DNA of 49,849 bases from Rubrobacter calidifluminis (GTDB lineage Bacteria > Actinomycetota > Rubrobacteria > Rubrobacterales > Rubrobacteraceae): positions 1-49,849 of the forward strand of contig NZ_JAQKGV010000018.1 in NCBI RefSeq assembly GCF_028617075.1, in the 5' to 3' direction. Below the pieces are notes generated by a model. The model made no database searches, was not told the origin of the DNA, and was given only the letters and a program-made list of their open reading frames with translations. Made by a program: the position numbers and the translations under genes. Positions 34,493 through 41,916 of this stretch are shown piece by piece; position 1 is the stretch's first letter, and every line of letters begins with the position of its first letter.

Positions 34493-35427
34493 ACGAGGAC
34501 CCCTTTCGCGAGCCTCCGGGTGTTCTCGACCGCCATGATCCTGACCTCCTCCTCGCTGAAGCCCGCCTCGAGCAGCCGGTCGGCCATGAGCGCGATCCCA
34601 TCCTCCACCGGCGGGTTCGCCGGCTGTCCGAGGTCGGTGGAGAGGAAGGAATTCTCCGCGCCGACCGCCCGGATGTTCTCGAACATCACCTCCCACGAGA
34701 CCTTGCCGCCGTACGCCGGGGCGAAGCAGCGCTCCATGAGCGCCCCCTGCTCGACGAGGCGGATCTGATCCTCTGCCGGGAGGTTCTGCGAGGGGAACTC
34801 GGGGTGGGTCACCACGATGCTCTGCACCCCCTCCTCCCTCGCGGCCTCCACCACGGCGAAGATCTCATCCCGCGAGAGGTGCCCGGTGGCGAGCACCATG
34901 CCGTGCTCGGCGACGACCCGCAGCACCTCCCGGGTCTCCGGGAGCACCGCTCCGGTCTCGTCCACCACGGGTACGGGATCGACCTTGAGCCCCTTCTCCT
35001 TCAGCTCGCGCTGCAGTTTCGCCCACAGCGGGAGCTTCTGCCCCCCCGAACCCTCCTCGATGCGCCGGACCTCGTTCACCGCGTCGACCGTGGGCATCCA
35101 CACGAAGCGCGCCCCCTCCCGAGCCGCTATCTCGACCGCCAGGGCGTTCATCCCGCCCACCGCGGCGTTGAGCGCGATGGCGCCGATGACGTTTACTCCG
35201 CCCACCGCCGAACGAACGACGCTCGCCCGCTCGGCCGTCGGCACGTAGTGGGACTTGAGCGTGAACCCACCGAGCCCCATCTCCCCGAAACGCCGAGCCA
35301 GCTCCAGATCGTCCACGCGTCGTCCGATCACGTCCGGGTTTACATGGACGTGGTTGTCGTACGCTCCCCGTACGAGCTCTCTCGCCCGACCGGAAGGCTC
35401 TGCCCCTACGTTTCGTCCTCTACCCAA
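34489..35427 (-). CDS. DUF6282 amidohydrolase-like protein, first gene of ring-cleavage operon
   Basis: 312 residues. An HxH pair (His26, His28 in YDNHVHVN), LKSHYVP near residue 58, LATGHLSRDE near 190, VVTHPEFP near 212 and STDLGQP near 264 give the His-His-Lys-His-His-Asp order of a metal-dependent amidohydrolase barrel. I recognise it as the DUF6282 type; no function is established to my knowledge. In the protocatechuate 4,5-pathway the step before 4-oxalomesaconate is hydrolysis of 2-pyrone-4,6-dicarboxylate by LigI, also an amidohydrolase-superfamily enzyme, so a lactonase role is a reasonable inference. The start is TTG 35427, with a weak ribosome site. Confidence 0.75.
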   Translation of the reverse strand: MGRGRNVGAEPSGRARELVRGAYDNHVHVNPDVIGRRVDDLELARRFGEMGLGGFTLKSHYVPTAERASVVRSAVGGVNVIGAIALNAAVGGMNALAVEIAAREGARFVWMPTVDAVNEVRRIEEGSGGQKLPLWAKLQRELKEKGLKVDPVPVVDETGAVLPETREVLRVVAEHGMVLATGHLSRDEIFAVVEAAREEGVQSIVVTHPEFPSQNLPAEDQIRLVEQGALMERCFAPAYGGKVSWEVMFENIRAVGAENSFLSTDLGQPANPPVEDGIALMADRLLEAGFSEEEVRIMAVENTRRLAKGVLV

Positions 35428-35751
35428 CGCGTCGCCTCACCATGCCCGTCCTCCCTCGAAACGATAACCCACGATCCATCGCACCCAGCGCTCCCATGTC
35501 GCATACATAATTGTCAACAATTATCCTAAGCGGGGCATATTCCCATGTCAAGGGTGGTTTTGAAGGCCTCGAACTTTCGTCACGGGATGTTCCGGATGTT
35601 AACTTAGAGGAATAATCCTTACTCTTATTGGATCCAACTGTGAAGTATGCAAAAATGTAGCCAATTATGATAATCTCTGATGGAGTGTGGGTCTGAATCT
35701 GAACGCACTGACATGCTGGAGAATAGAAGAGAGCATGGCGGGGAGAGTTTC
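35428..35751. other. 324-bp intergenic region between ring-cleavage operon and GntR gene
   Basis: No convincing ORF. AT-rich around 35500-35680. It contains the operator palindrome at 35509-35522 and a TTGACA hexamer on the minus strand within it that could serve the ring-cleavage operon. In-frame ATGs for the regulator (35680, 35713) lie here but lack ribosome sites. No riboswitch or terminator seen. Confidence 0.6.
35509..35522. promoter_or_regulatory. TTGT-CA-ACAA operator palindrome upstream of ring-cleavage operon
   Basis: AATTGTCAACAATT is a perfect inverted repeat of AATTGT around a central CA, the longest of the five copies in the window. It lies 82 bp before the TTG of the DUF6282 gene and 230 bp before the GntR gene. 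On the minus strand it contains TTGACA, like the -35 boxes of the other copies, though a matching -10 is not obvious here. Confidence 0.75.
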
Positions 35752-36384
35752 TTGTCGGACATAGCATACGAAAGGCTCTACGAAGACATAACCAGCGGGA
35801 GGCTCCAGCCGAACGAGCGCCTCATCGAGCTTGACCTCGCCCGGGAGCTTGGGGTGAGCCGGGCCGCGATCCGCAACGCGCTCATCCGTCTCGAGCAGGA
35901 GGGGCTCGTGACCCGGGAGCCGAACCGGGGGGCCCGGGTGCGGCTCGTCTCCGAGGAGGAGGCGGTGGAGATCCTCGAGGCCAGGATGGCGCTCGAGTGC
36001 ATGGCCGTGCGGCACGCGGCCCTCAAACGTACGCCGGAGGATGTCGAGGAGCTGCGCGCGCTGCTCTCCGAGATGGAACAGCGTCTCGAGGAGGGAGACC
36101 TCCTGGCCGCCTCCGACGTGAACGGGCGCTTCCACCGACGCCTGATCGAGGCGGCAGACCACGCAACCATCGCCCGGCTGCTCAGGATGCTCAACTCCCA
36201 GCTCATAAGGTTCCAGTACCGCACCATCCTGGCCCCCGGACGCCCACCGCGCTCGTTCGCCGAGCACCAGGCCATACTGGAAGCGGTCGCAGCGAAAGAC
36301 CCCGACCGGGCCGAGCAGGCCATGCGCAACCACCTCTCCGGCGTCACCGAGGCCCTCAGACAGGCAGCCCGCGTCTCCTCCTGA
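35752..36384 (+). CDS. GntR-family transcriptional regulator (FadR/FCD subfamily)
   Basis: About 210 residues. The N-terminal winged helix reads AYERLYEDITSGRLQPNERL, then LARELGVSRAAIRNALIRLEQEGLV, the standard GntR recognition region. The C-terminal helical FCD domain has the metal/ligand His and Asp pattern: DVNGRFHRRLIEAADH, FAEHQAILEAVAAKD, and AMRNHL. FCD regulators such as VanR and LldR sense organic acids. I prefer TTG 35752 because GGGGAG lies at 35740-35745. ATG 35680 or 35713 would lengthen the N terminus but have no ribosome site. It sits at the centre of five copies of a TTGT-N2-ACAA palindrome, a typical GntR-type site, and is the best candidate to bind them. Confidence 0.88.
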   Translation: MSDIAYERLYEDITSGRLQPNERLIELDLARELGVSRAAIRNALIRLEQEGLVTREPNRGARVRLVSEEEAVEILEARMALECMAVRHAALKRTPEDVEELRALLSEMEQRLEEGDLLAASDVNGRFHRRLIEAADHATIARLLRMLNSQLIRFQYRTILAPGRPPRSFAEHQAILEAVAAKDPDRAEQAMRNHLSGVTEALRQAARVSS

Positions 36385-36388
36385 CGAT

Positions 36389-36420
36389 TTTGTTGACAAT
36401 TTTGTAGAGCGCAGTTTATC
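36389..36420 (+). promoter_or_regulatory. Promoter with embedded TTGT-TG-ACAA operator, O-demethylase gene 2
   Basis: TTTGTTGACAAT at 36389-36400 holds the palindrome with the -35 TTGACA (36393-36398) inside. A 16-bp spacer leads to TTTATC at 36415-36420. A second TTGT follows at 36402-36405, as in the copies at 29303 and 49480. It begins 5 bp after the GntR stop. Confidence 0.75.
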
Positions 36421-36483
36421 CTGGGCTTCGAGTGATCTGGTGGTGAGCGGGGGTTTTCGTCCCCGCTGGATGCTGGAGGAGCC

Positions 36484-37845
36484 GTGGAGCGAGGAAGAAG
36501 CCTGGAAGATTTGCTGCGGGGGGCGGGAAATCCGGTGGACCTGCTGCGCGACGCGCAGGCTCTGCCGTACACCTTTCCGGTGGCCCCGGAGTTCACCAAC
36601 TGGCGTGACGAGCAGCGCTCATGGAGGGAGAGCTGCGCTCTTCTCGACCAGTCGCACCACATGACCGACCTGTTCGTGGAGGGACCGGATGCTCTCGCAC
36701 TCCTCTCCCGCCTCGGCGTGAACGGCTTCGAGGGGTTCGGGCCGGGGAGGGCCAAGCAGTTTGTTGCGTGCAACCCGGAGGGGTACGTCATCGGTGATGC
36801 AATCCTCTACTGCCTCGGAGGGGGAAGCTTCGATCTGGTCGGGCATCACATGGCGCTCGACTGGGTCGAGTACCATGCCGAAAGCGGCGAATACGACGTG
36901 GAGGTAGAAAGGGACGAGAACTCTCTCCTGCGGCAGGGGCCCCCGAAGGTCTACAGGTACGAGGTTCAGGGGCCGCTTGCGCCGGAGGTCCTGCGGAGGG
37001 CGGCCGGAGGAGAACTGCCTGAGGTGCGCTTCTTCGGTGTGGCGGAGGTCGTGATCTCCGGATGCAGGGTGCGGGCGCTCAGGCACGGGATGGCCGGGCA
37101 GCCCGGCTTCGAACTCTCCGGTCCCTGGGAGGAGGGGGAGAGGGTGCTCGAGGAGCTCCTGCGGTCCGGGGAGGAGTTCGGGATGCTGCGTGCAGGATCA
37201 AAAGCATACTCCGCGGCGAACCTGGAATCCGGTTGGATCCCCTCGCCCTGTCCCGCCATCTACACCGGTAAGGAGATGAAACCCTACAGGGAGTGGCTTC
37301 CGGCAAAGAGAGCCGGTTCACTCGGCGGGAGCTTCTACTCAGAGAGGATAGAGGACTACTACTTCACCCCCTACGAGCTGGGGTATGGACGCTTTGTGAA
37401 ATTCGACCACGACTTCGTAGGAAGAGAAGCCCTCCAGCGGATGGCAGAGCGCCACTCACGCAGGAAAGTCACGCTCGTGTGGGACAAAGAAGACGTAAAA
37501 GAAGCCTTTGGCAGCCTCTTCGAGAAAGAAGACCTGCCCGCCAAATACATAGATTTCCCCAAGGCCAGGTACGCCCTCTTCCACTACGACACGGTCTTGA
37601 AGGACGGCCGGACGGTCGGGGTCTCCACCGACTGCGGCTACAGCCACAACGAGAGATCGATGCTCTCTCTGGCGAGCGTGGACGTGAATCTGGCCGAACC
37701 CGGCACGGAGGTCACCCTTCTTTGGGGTGAGAAGCCGAACTCCAGAAAGCCTCAGGTCGAGCCGCACGAGCAGGTCGAGATAAAGGCCACCGTCGCCCCT
37801 GCGCCCGTAGCCGAGTACGCCCGCACTGCCTACAGAAGAGGATGA
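36484..37845 (+). CDS. LigM/DesA-like tetrahydrofolate-dependent aryl-O-demethylase (paralogue 2)
   Basis: 453 residues, colinear with paralogue 1. It shares EFTNWRDEQRSWRESC, DQSHHMTDLFVEG, KQFVACNPEGYVIGDAI, RHGMAGQPGFELSGPWEE, AYSAANLESGWIP and YYFTPYELGYGRFV. The middle part and substrate-facing loops differ clearly: the N-terminal leader is shorter, GHHMALDWVEYH replaces GRPSVHNWVRYH, and the 37250-37330 segment differs. A different methoxyaromatic is therefore likely. The C-terminal 141 bp are almost identical to paralogue 1 at DNA level. GTG 36484 has GGAGGAG immediately upstream. It is preceded by its own operator-promoter and followed by a hairpin and the convergent TetR gene. Confidence 0.85.
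   Translation: MERGRSLEDLLRGAGNPVDLLRDAQALPYTFPVAPEFTNWRDEQRSWRESCALLDQSHHMTDLFVEGPDALALLSRLGVNGFEGFGPGRAKQFVACNPEGYVIGDAILYCLGGGSFDLVGHHMALDWVEYHAESGEYDVEVERDENSLLRQGPPKVYRYEVQGPLAPEVLRRAAGGELPEVRFFGVAEVVISGCRVRALRHGMAGQPGFELSGPWEEGERVLEELLRSGEEFGMLRAGSKAYSAANLESGWIPSPCPAIYTGKEMKPYREWLPAKRAGSLGGSFYSERIEDYYFTPYELGYGRFVKFDHDFVGREALQRMAERHSRRKVTLVWDKEDVKEAFGSLFEKEDLPAKYIDFPKARYALFHYDTVLKDGRTVGVSTDCGYSHNERSMLSLASVDVNLAEPGTEVTLLWGEKPNSRKPQVEPHEQVEIKATVAPAPVAEYARTAYRRG
37635..37775 (+). repeat. 141-bp near-identical direct repeat, copy 2 (in O-demethylase 2)
   Basis: Partner of 30572-30712, with one mismatch by eye. Both copies are in the same orientation, about 7.06 kb apart, bracketing the ring-cleavage operon and GntR gene. 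Confidence 0.9.
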
Positions 37846-37873
37846 GGCAGGGCTCTGGAGAGTATCCTGCCTC
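37844..37873. terminator. Hairpin between convergent O-demethylase 2 and TetR genes
   Basis: GAGGCAGG (37844-37851) and CCTGCCTC (37866-37873) form an 8-bp stem with a 14-nt loop, starting within the O-demethylase stop codon. There is no clear T-run, so a bidirectional terminator is only a possibility. Confidence 0.4.
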
Positions 37874-37915
37874 TATGGCGCGTGAGCCTTCACCCGCCGG
37901 GTCGGCGCGGAATCG

Positions 37916-38560
37916 TCAGCTGGCTGCGGCGCGCCATCCGCAGGCTGCGAAGGCGGCGAAGATGTCGATTATCTCCTCGTCTGTGAGACGACCGTCGCTC
38001 CTGTACCACGCACCCACGGAGTTGCAGAGCCCCAGGATGGCGAAGGTGAGCATCTGGGGGTCGATCTTCCGTACCACCCCGGCGGCCATCCCCTCCTCCA
38101 CGAGCTGCTGGAAGCGCCGGGTGTACTCCCTGCGGGCCCGAAGCGTTTCCTCGGAGAACTCGAAGTCGCCGAGCAGGGTGCCGGCTATGGAACGATCCCG
38201 CAGCACCGTCCTGAGGTGGTTGCGAATCGCCGCGTCCAGCCGGGCGCCGGGCTCCCTCTCCTCCTCCATGACGGCGTCCAGCTGCGCGTTCATCAGCGCC
38301 ATGCCCCGGTCGTGGATCTCCTGCACGATCTCCCGCTTGTTCTTCCAGTAGTAGTAGAAGACCTTCTTGGTGAACCCCAGCTCCCCGGCGATGTCCTCCA
38401 CCGACGTGTTCTTGTACCCCTTCTCCTCGAACAGCTTCACCGCCGCCTCGAGAAACAGCTCCCGCCGCTCCTCGAAGCTCAACTCGCTCAAAGGGTTGGC
38501 CTCCGCCTCCGGACCGGAGAGCGGCGGACGCCCTATCCCACGCCGCCTGAGACCGCTCAT
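37916..38560 (-). CDS. TetR/AcrR-family transcriptional regulator
   Basis: 214 residues. The N-terminal TetR helix-turn-helix spans about residues 30-77: LEAAVKLFEEKGYKNTSVEDIAGELGFTKKVFYYYWKNK. The C-terminal helical ligand domain has a pattern similar to KstR2/FadR-type regulators of CoA-linked degradation. It is divergent from the side-chain operon, and a 24-bp palindrome lies in the intergenic region. In analogy with other aromatic acyl-CoA clusters, the inducer could be a CoA thioester, but this is inference. Confidence 0.88.
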   Translation of the reverse strand: MSGLRRRGIGRPPLSGPEAEANPLSELSFEERRELFLEAAVKLFEEKGYKNTSVEDIAGELGFTKKVFYYYWKNKREIVQEIHDRGMALMNAQLDAVMEEEREPGARLDAAIRNHLRTVLRDRSIAGTLLGDFEFSEETLRARREYTRRFQQLVEEGMAAGVVRKIDPQMLTFAILGLCNSVGAWYRSDGRLTDEEIIDIFAAFAACGWRAAAS

Positions 38561-38589
38561 CCCTCTCCGTCTATCCCCTCAATCTCAAT

Positions 38590-38601
38590 ATTGTTGACAA
38601 T
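38590..38601. promoter_or_regulatory. TTGT-TG-ACAA operator between TetR and side-chain operon
   Basis: ATTGTTGACAAT, the same 12-mer as the reverse complement of the 35510 copy. Here it lies 4 bp upstream of a separate canonical -35 (38606) rather than forming it, and 30 bp from the TetR start. Confidence 0.7.
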
Positions 38602-38605
38602 GGCG

Positions 38606-38635
38606 TTGACAGGGTTCTGAAACCCACTGTAGAAT
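38606..38635 (+). promoter_or_regulatory. Promoter of the side-chain degradation operon
   Basis: TTGACA (38606-38611), an 18-bp spacer and TAGAAT (38630-38635) form a good sigma-70-type promoter. The predicted transcription start falls at the edge of the TetR-type palindrome (38644-38667). Confidence 0.65.
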
Positions 38636-38643
38636 ACCAGACG

Positions 38644-38667
38644 TTAATTCACCGGTTGGTGAATTAA
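38644..38667. promoter_or_regulatory. 24-bp palindromic operator, probable TetR site
   Basis: TTAATTCACC (38644-38653) and GGTGAATTAA (38658-38667) are perfect 10-bp arms around GGTT. The position just downstream of the -10 box fits repression by the divergent TetR protein. Length and symmetry are typical of TetR-family operators. Confidence 0.75.
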
Positions 38668-38699
38668 TGCGGATGGCGGGAAAGGAGAGGGCTTTGGGT

Positions 38700-40304
38700 A
38701 TGAGGAGGCCCTGGCTTGGGGTGTATGGGGGCAGGATCTCCTACGGGACCATCGAGACCTCGCTGACCCGGTTTCTGGAGGGGGCCGTGGCGAGGTATCG
38801 CGACAGGCCCGTGATGACCTTCGGGGGGCGGCGGGTGACCTACGGGGAGCTGCTCGAGCGGAGCGAGCGGTTCGCCGCGGCGCTCGCCGGGCTCGGGGTG
38901 GTGAAAGGAGATCGGGTGGCGCTCATGCTGCCCAACTCTTTCGAGTACGTGATCTCCTTCTTCGCCGCGGCTCGGCTTGGGGCGATCGTCGTGCAGCTCA
39001 ACCCGCTCTACACCGGGCGCGAGCTGATGCACATCCTCTCCGACTCAGGGGCGAAGGCGATCGTCGTGCACGAGGGGGGCTATCCCCCGCTCTGCGAGGT
39101 GCGGGAGGGGCTGCCGCTCGAGCGCGCGGTCGTCGCGGGGGAGAGCGGGGGGCTTGAGGGTTCGGATCTGTCCTTCGGCGATCTTCTCCGTTCCGGGGCC
39201 GGGTCCGTCCCCGAGGCGCCTGTCGATCCCGACGAGGACGTCGCGGTGCTCCAGTACACCGGGGGGACCACCGGGATCTCCAAGGGTGCGATGCTCACCC
39301 ACCGCAGCCTGCTCGTCAACATCGAGGCCAACATAAGCCTCGCGATGGAGGAGCCGCGGGCTCTCGACGGTGGCAAGACCGTCGCCGTCGCGCCCTTCTT
39401 CCACGTCTTCGGGAACGTGGTCATCCTGCTCACCTCCATCCACTACGGGATGAACCTCCTCCTCGTGCCGCGCTTCCAGGTCGACGAGATGATGCAGATC
39501 ATAAAGCGCGAGAGGCCCGCCATGCTCGGCGGGGTCGCCACGATCTTCACCGCCATGCACAACTACCCGGAGATGGAGAAGTACGGGCTCGGCGAGGTGC
39601 TCCTGTACATCTCCGGCGGGGCAAGCGTCCCAGCCGAACTGCTACGCTCCTTCCAGCGCAGGACCGGCCGGCCCATCTGGGAGGGCTACGGCCTCTCCGA
39701 GGCCGGAACGGTCACCATCAACACCTACCTCAGGGGACCGGTTCCCGGCAGCGTCGGCGTTCCCATGCCGACGCTGGACGTGAAGATCGTGGACCCCGAG
39801 ACGGGGGAGCGAGAGATGCTCCCGGGCGAGCCCGGTGAGCTCCTCGTCAAGGGCCCCCAGGTCATGAAGGGCTACTGGAACATGCCCGGGGAGACCTCTC
39901 TCGCGCTGCGGGACGGCTGGTTCCATACCGGTGATATCGCCTGGATGGACGAGGAGGGCTACCTCTACATCGTCGACCGCAAGAAGGACATGATCAACGT
40001 CAGCGGCTACAAGGTCTACCCGAGGGAGGTCGAAGAGGTGCTCTACGCACACCCGGAGGTGGTGGAGGCGGTCGCGGTGGGGAGTCCCGACCCCTACAGG
40101 GGGGAGGTGGTGAAGGCCTTCGTGGTCAGGAGGGCGGGCAGCGCCCTCACGGAGGAGGATCTCGTGGAGCACTGCAGGGGCGAGCTTGCCCCCTACAAGG
40201 TACCCAAAGCGGTGGAGTTTCGGGAGGAGCTGCCCAAGAGCGCGGTGGGCAAGCTCTTGAGGAGGGTGCTCGCCCGGGAGGAGCGCGCCCGCGGGGCGAG
40301 GTAG
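38700..40304 (+). CDS. Acyl/aryl-CoA synthetase, candidate phenylpropanoid-CoA ligase (PhdA-like)
   Basis: 534-residue ANL-superfamily ligase. AMP-binding motif YTGGTTGISKGAMLTH lies near residue 190, and the A5 region YGLSEAG near 340. DGWFHTGDIAWMDEEGYLYIVDRKKDMI follows near 410. The C-terminal PKSAVGKLLRR holds the catalytic Lys. It would activate ferulate, coumarate or similar acids to CoA thioesters. ATG 38700 has AAGGAGAGG 9 nt upstream; ATG 38667 overlaps the TetR operator. It is the first gene of a six-gene operon whose content matches the phd phenylpropanoid cluster of C. glutamicum. Confidence 0.87.
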   Translation: MRRPWLGVYGGRISYGTIETSLTRFLEGAVARYRDRPVMTFGGRRVTYGELLERSERFAAALAGLGVVKGDRVALMLPNSFEYVISFFAAARLGAIVVQLNPLYTGRELMHILSDSGAKAIVVHEGGYPPLCEVREGLPLERAVVAGESGGLEGSDLSFGDLLRSGAGSVPEAPVDPDEDVAVLQYTGGTTGISKGAMLTHRSLLVNIEANISLAMEEPRALDGGKTVAVAPFFHVFGNVVILLTSIHYGMNLLLVPRFQVDEMMQIIKRERPAMLGGVATIFTAMHNYPEMEKYGLGEVLLYISGGASVPAELLRSFQRRTGRPIWEGYGLSEAGTVTINTYLRGPVPGSVGVPMPTLDVKIVDPETGEREMLPGEPGELLVKGPQVMKGYWNMPGETSLALRDGWFHTGDIAWMDEEGYLYIVDRKKDMINVSGYKVYPREVEEVLYAHPEVVEAVAVGSPDPYRGEVVKAFVVRRAGSALTEEDLVEHCRGELAPYKVPKAVEFREELPKSAVGKLLRRVLAREERARGAR

Positions 40305-40328
40305 AGGGTGTCAGAGGAGGGAGGAGTT

Positions 40329-41102
40329 TTGGATCACGTGAGGGTGGAGCGCGAGGGGGCCGTCGCGGTGGTCACCGTGGACCGGCCGGAGAAGCTCAAC
40401 GCGCTGAACGCCCGGGTGCAGGAGGAGATCGCCGAGGTCTTCGCGGAGGTGCTCCCCGGCGAGGTACGGGCCGCCGTGATCACCGGGGCCGGTGAGCGGG
40501 CGTTCGTCGCCGGGGCCGACGTCGAGGGGATGCAGGAGCTGGACGCCCTCGGGATCCGGGAGTTCGGCCGCCTCGGCACCCGGATGATGGAGGCCGTGCA
40601 GGGTGCACCCTTCCCCGTTATCGCCGCCATAAACGGCTATGCGCTGGGCGGGGGGCTGGAGCTCGCGCTCGCCTGCGACGTGCGCATCGCCGCCGCGAAC
40701 GCCCGGCTCGGCTTCCCGGAGGTCACGCTGGGGATCATGCCCGGCGCCGGCGGCACCCAGCGCCTGCCCCTGATCGTCGGCAGCGGTGTGGCCCGGGAGC
40801 TCATCTTCACCGGCCGCATGGTCTCCGCGCAGGAGGCAAAAGAGATCGGGCTCGTCAACCGGGTGGTGGGAGAGGGCGAGGCGCTGGAGGCCGCCAGGGA
40901 GATGGCGCGCCGGATGGCGGAGAACGCCCCGCTGGCCCTGAAGAGCGCCAAGATCGCGCTGAACACCGCCGAGGAGCTGGGGCTGGCGAGCGGGATAGAG
41001 CGCGAGGGGGATCTCTTCGCCCTGCTCTTCACCACCGAGGACGCGAGGGAGGGCATGGCGGCCTTCGCCGAGCGGCGCAAGCCGGAGTTCAAGGGACGTT
41101 AA
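40329..41102 (+). CDS. Enoyl-CoA hydratase/isomerase (crotonase), PhdE-like role
   Basis: 257-residue crotonase. [11 protein letters not shown] opens the fold, [12 protein letters not shown] gives an oxyanion-hole strand, [16 protein letters not shown] the second, and [19 protein letters not shown] carries a catalytic Glu. It would hydrate the cinnamoyl-CoA-type double bond to the 3-hydroxyacyl-CoA. TTG 40329 is preferred because GGAGGAG precedes it by about 5 bp and gives the usual length; GTG 40308 adds seven residues. It follows the ligase by 24 bp. Confidence 0.9.
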   Translation: MDHVRVEREGAVAVVTVDRPEKLNALNARVQEEIAEVFAEVLPGEVRAAVITGAGERAFVAGADVEGMQELDALGIREFGRLGTRMMEAVQGAPFPVIAAINGYALGGGLELALACDVRIAAANARLGFPEVTLGIMPGAGGTQRLPLIVGSGVARELIFTGRMVSAQEAKEIGLVNRVVGEGEALEAAREMARRMAENAPLALKSAKIALNTAEELGLASGIEREGDLFALLFTTEDAREGMAAFAERRKPEFKGR

Positions 41103-41113
41103 GGGAGGACTCT

Positions 41114-41884
41114 GTGGAGATAAGCGGGAAGACCTTCGTCGTCACCGGGGGAGGCTCGGGGCTCGGTGCCGCGACCGTCCGCATGCTCGCGGGTGAGGGG
41201 GCGAACGTACTCATCGCCGACGTAGACCGGGAGCGCGCCGAAACCCTCGCCGGGGAGCTCGGAAGTAGCGTGCGCTTCGCGCGGGCCGATGTGGCGGATG
41301 AGGGAAGCATGCGGGCGGCGCTGGAGGAGGCGAGGTCGGCCTTCGGCGGGCCGCACGGGCTCGTCAACTGCGCCGGGATAGGAACCGCCGCGAGGGTGGT
41401 GGGGAAGAAGGGGGTTCATCCTCTGGAGCTCTTCGAACGGACGATCCGGGTCAACCTCGTGGGCACCTTCAACGCCATAAGGCTCGCGGCGGCGCTGATG
41501 ATGGAGAACGAGCCCTCCGACGGAGACGGCGAACGCGGGGTCATCGTCAACACCGCCTCGGTCGCGGCGTTCGACGGCCAGATCGGACAGGCCGCCTACT
41601 CGGCCTCCAAGGGAGGGGTTGTCGCCATGACGCTCCCCATAGCCCGCGATCTGGCCTCCAGCGGGATCAGGGTCGCCACCATCGCCCCGGGGATCTTCGA
41701 GACGCCCATGCTCGGGGAGCTCTCCGAGGAGGTCAGGAGGTCGCTCGGGGAGCAGATACCCTTCCCCCGGCGGCTGGGGCGACCCGGGGAGTACGCGGCG
41801 CTCGTGAGGCACATCGTGGAGAACCGGATGATCAACGGGGAGGTCATCCGGCTCGACGGCGCCATCAGGATGGCGCCCAGGTAG
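41114..41884 (+). CDS. Short-chain dehydrogenase, 3-hydroxyacyl-CoA dehydrogenase type (PhdB-like role)
   Basis: 256-residue classical SDR resembling type II 3-hydroxyacyl-CoA dehydrogenase (HSD10). [15 protein letters not shown] is the cofactor motif, and Asp at the end of the second strand (IADVD) predicts NAD. NCAGIG, Ser in [10 protein letters not shown] and YSASKGG form the active site, and [10 protein letters not shown] follows. It would oxidise the hydroxyacyl-CoA made by the crotonase. GTG 41114 follows 11 bp after the crotonase gene with GGGAGGA ahead. Confidence 0.9.
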   Translation: MEISGKTFVVTGGGSGLGAATVRMLAGEGANVLIADVDRERAETLAGELGSSVRFARADVADEGSMRAALEEARSAFGGPHGLVNCAGIGTAARVVGKKGVHPLELFERTIRVNLVGTFNAIRLAAALMMENEPSDGDGERGVIVNTASVAAFDGQIGQAAYSASKGGVVAMTLPIARDLASSGIRVATIAPGIFETPMLGELSEEVRRSLGEQIPFPRRLGRPGEYAALVRHIVENRMINGEVIRLDGAIRMAPR

Positions 41885-41916
41885 TTCTTCTTTGTGCGGG
41901 GAAAGGAGGAGTCGAG

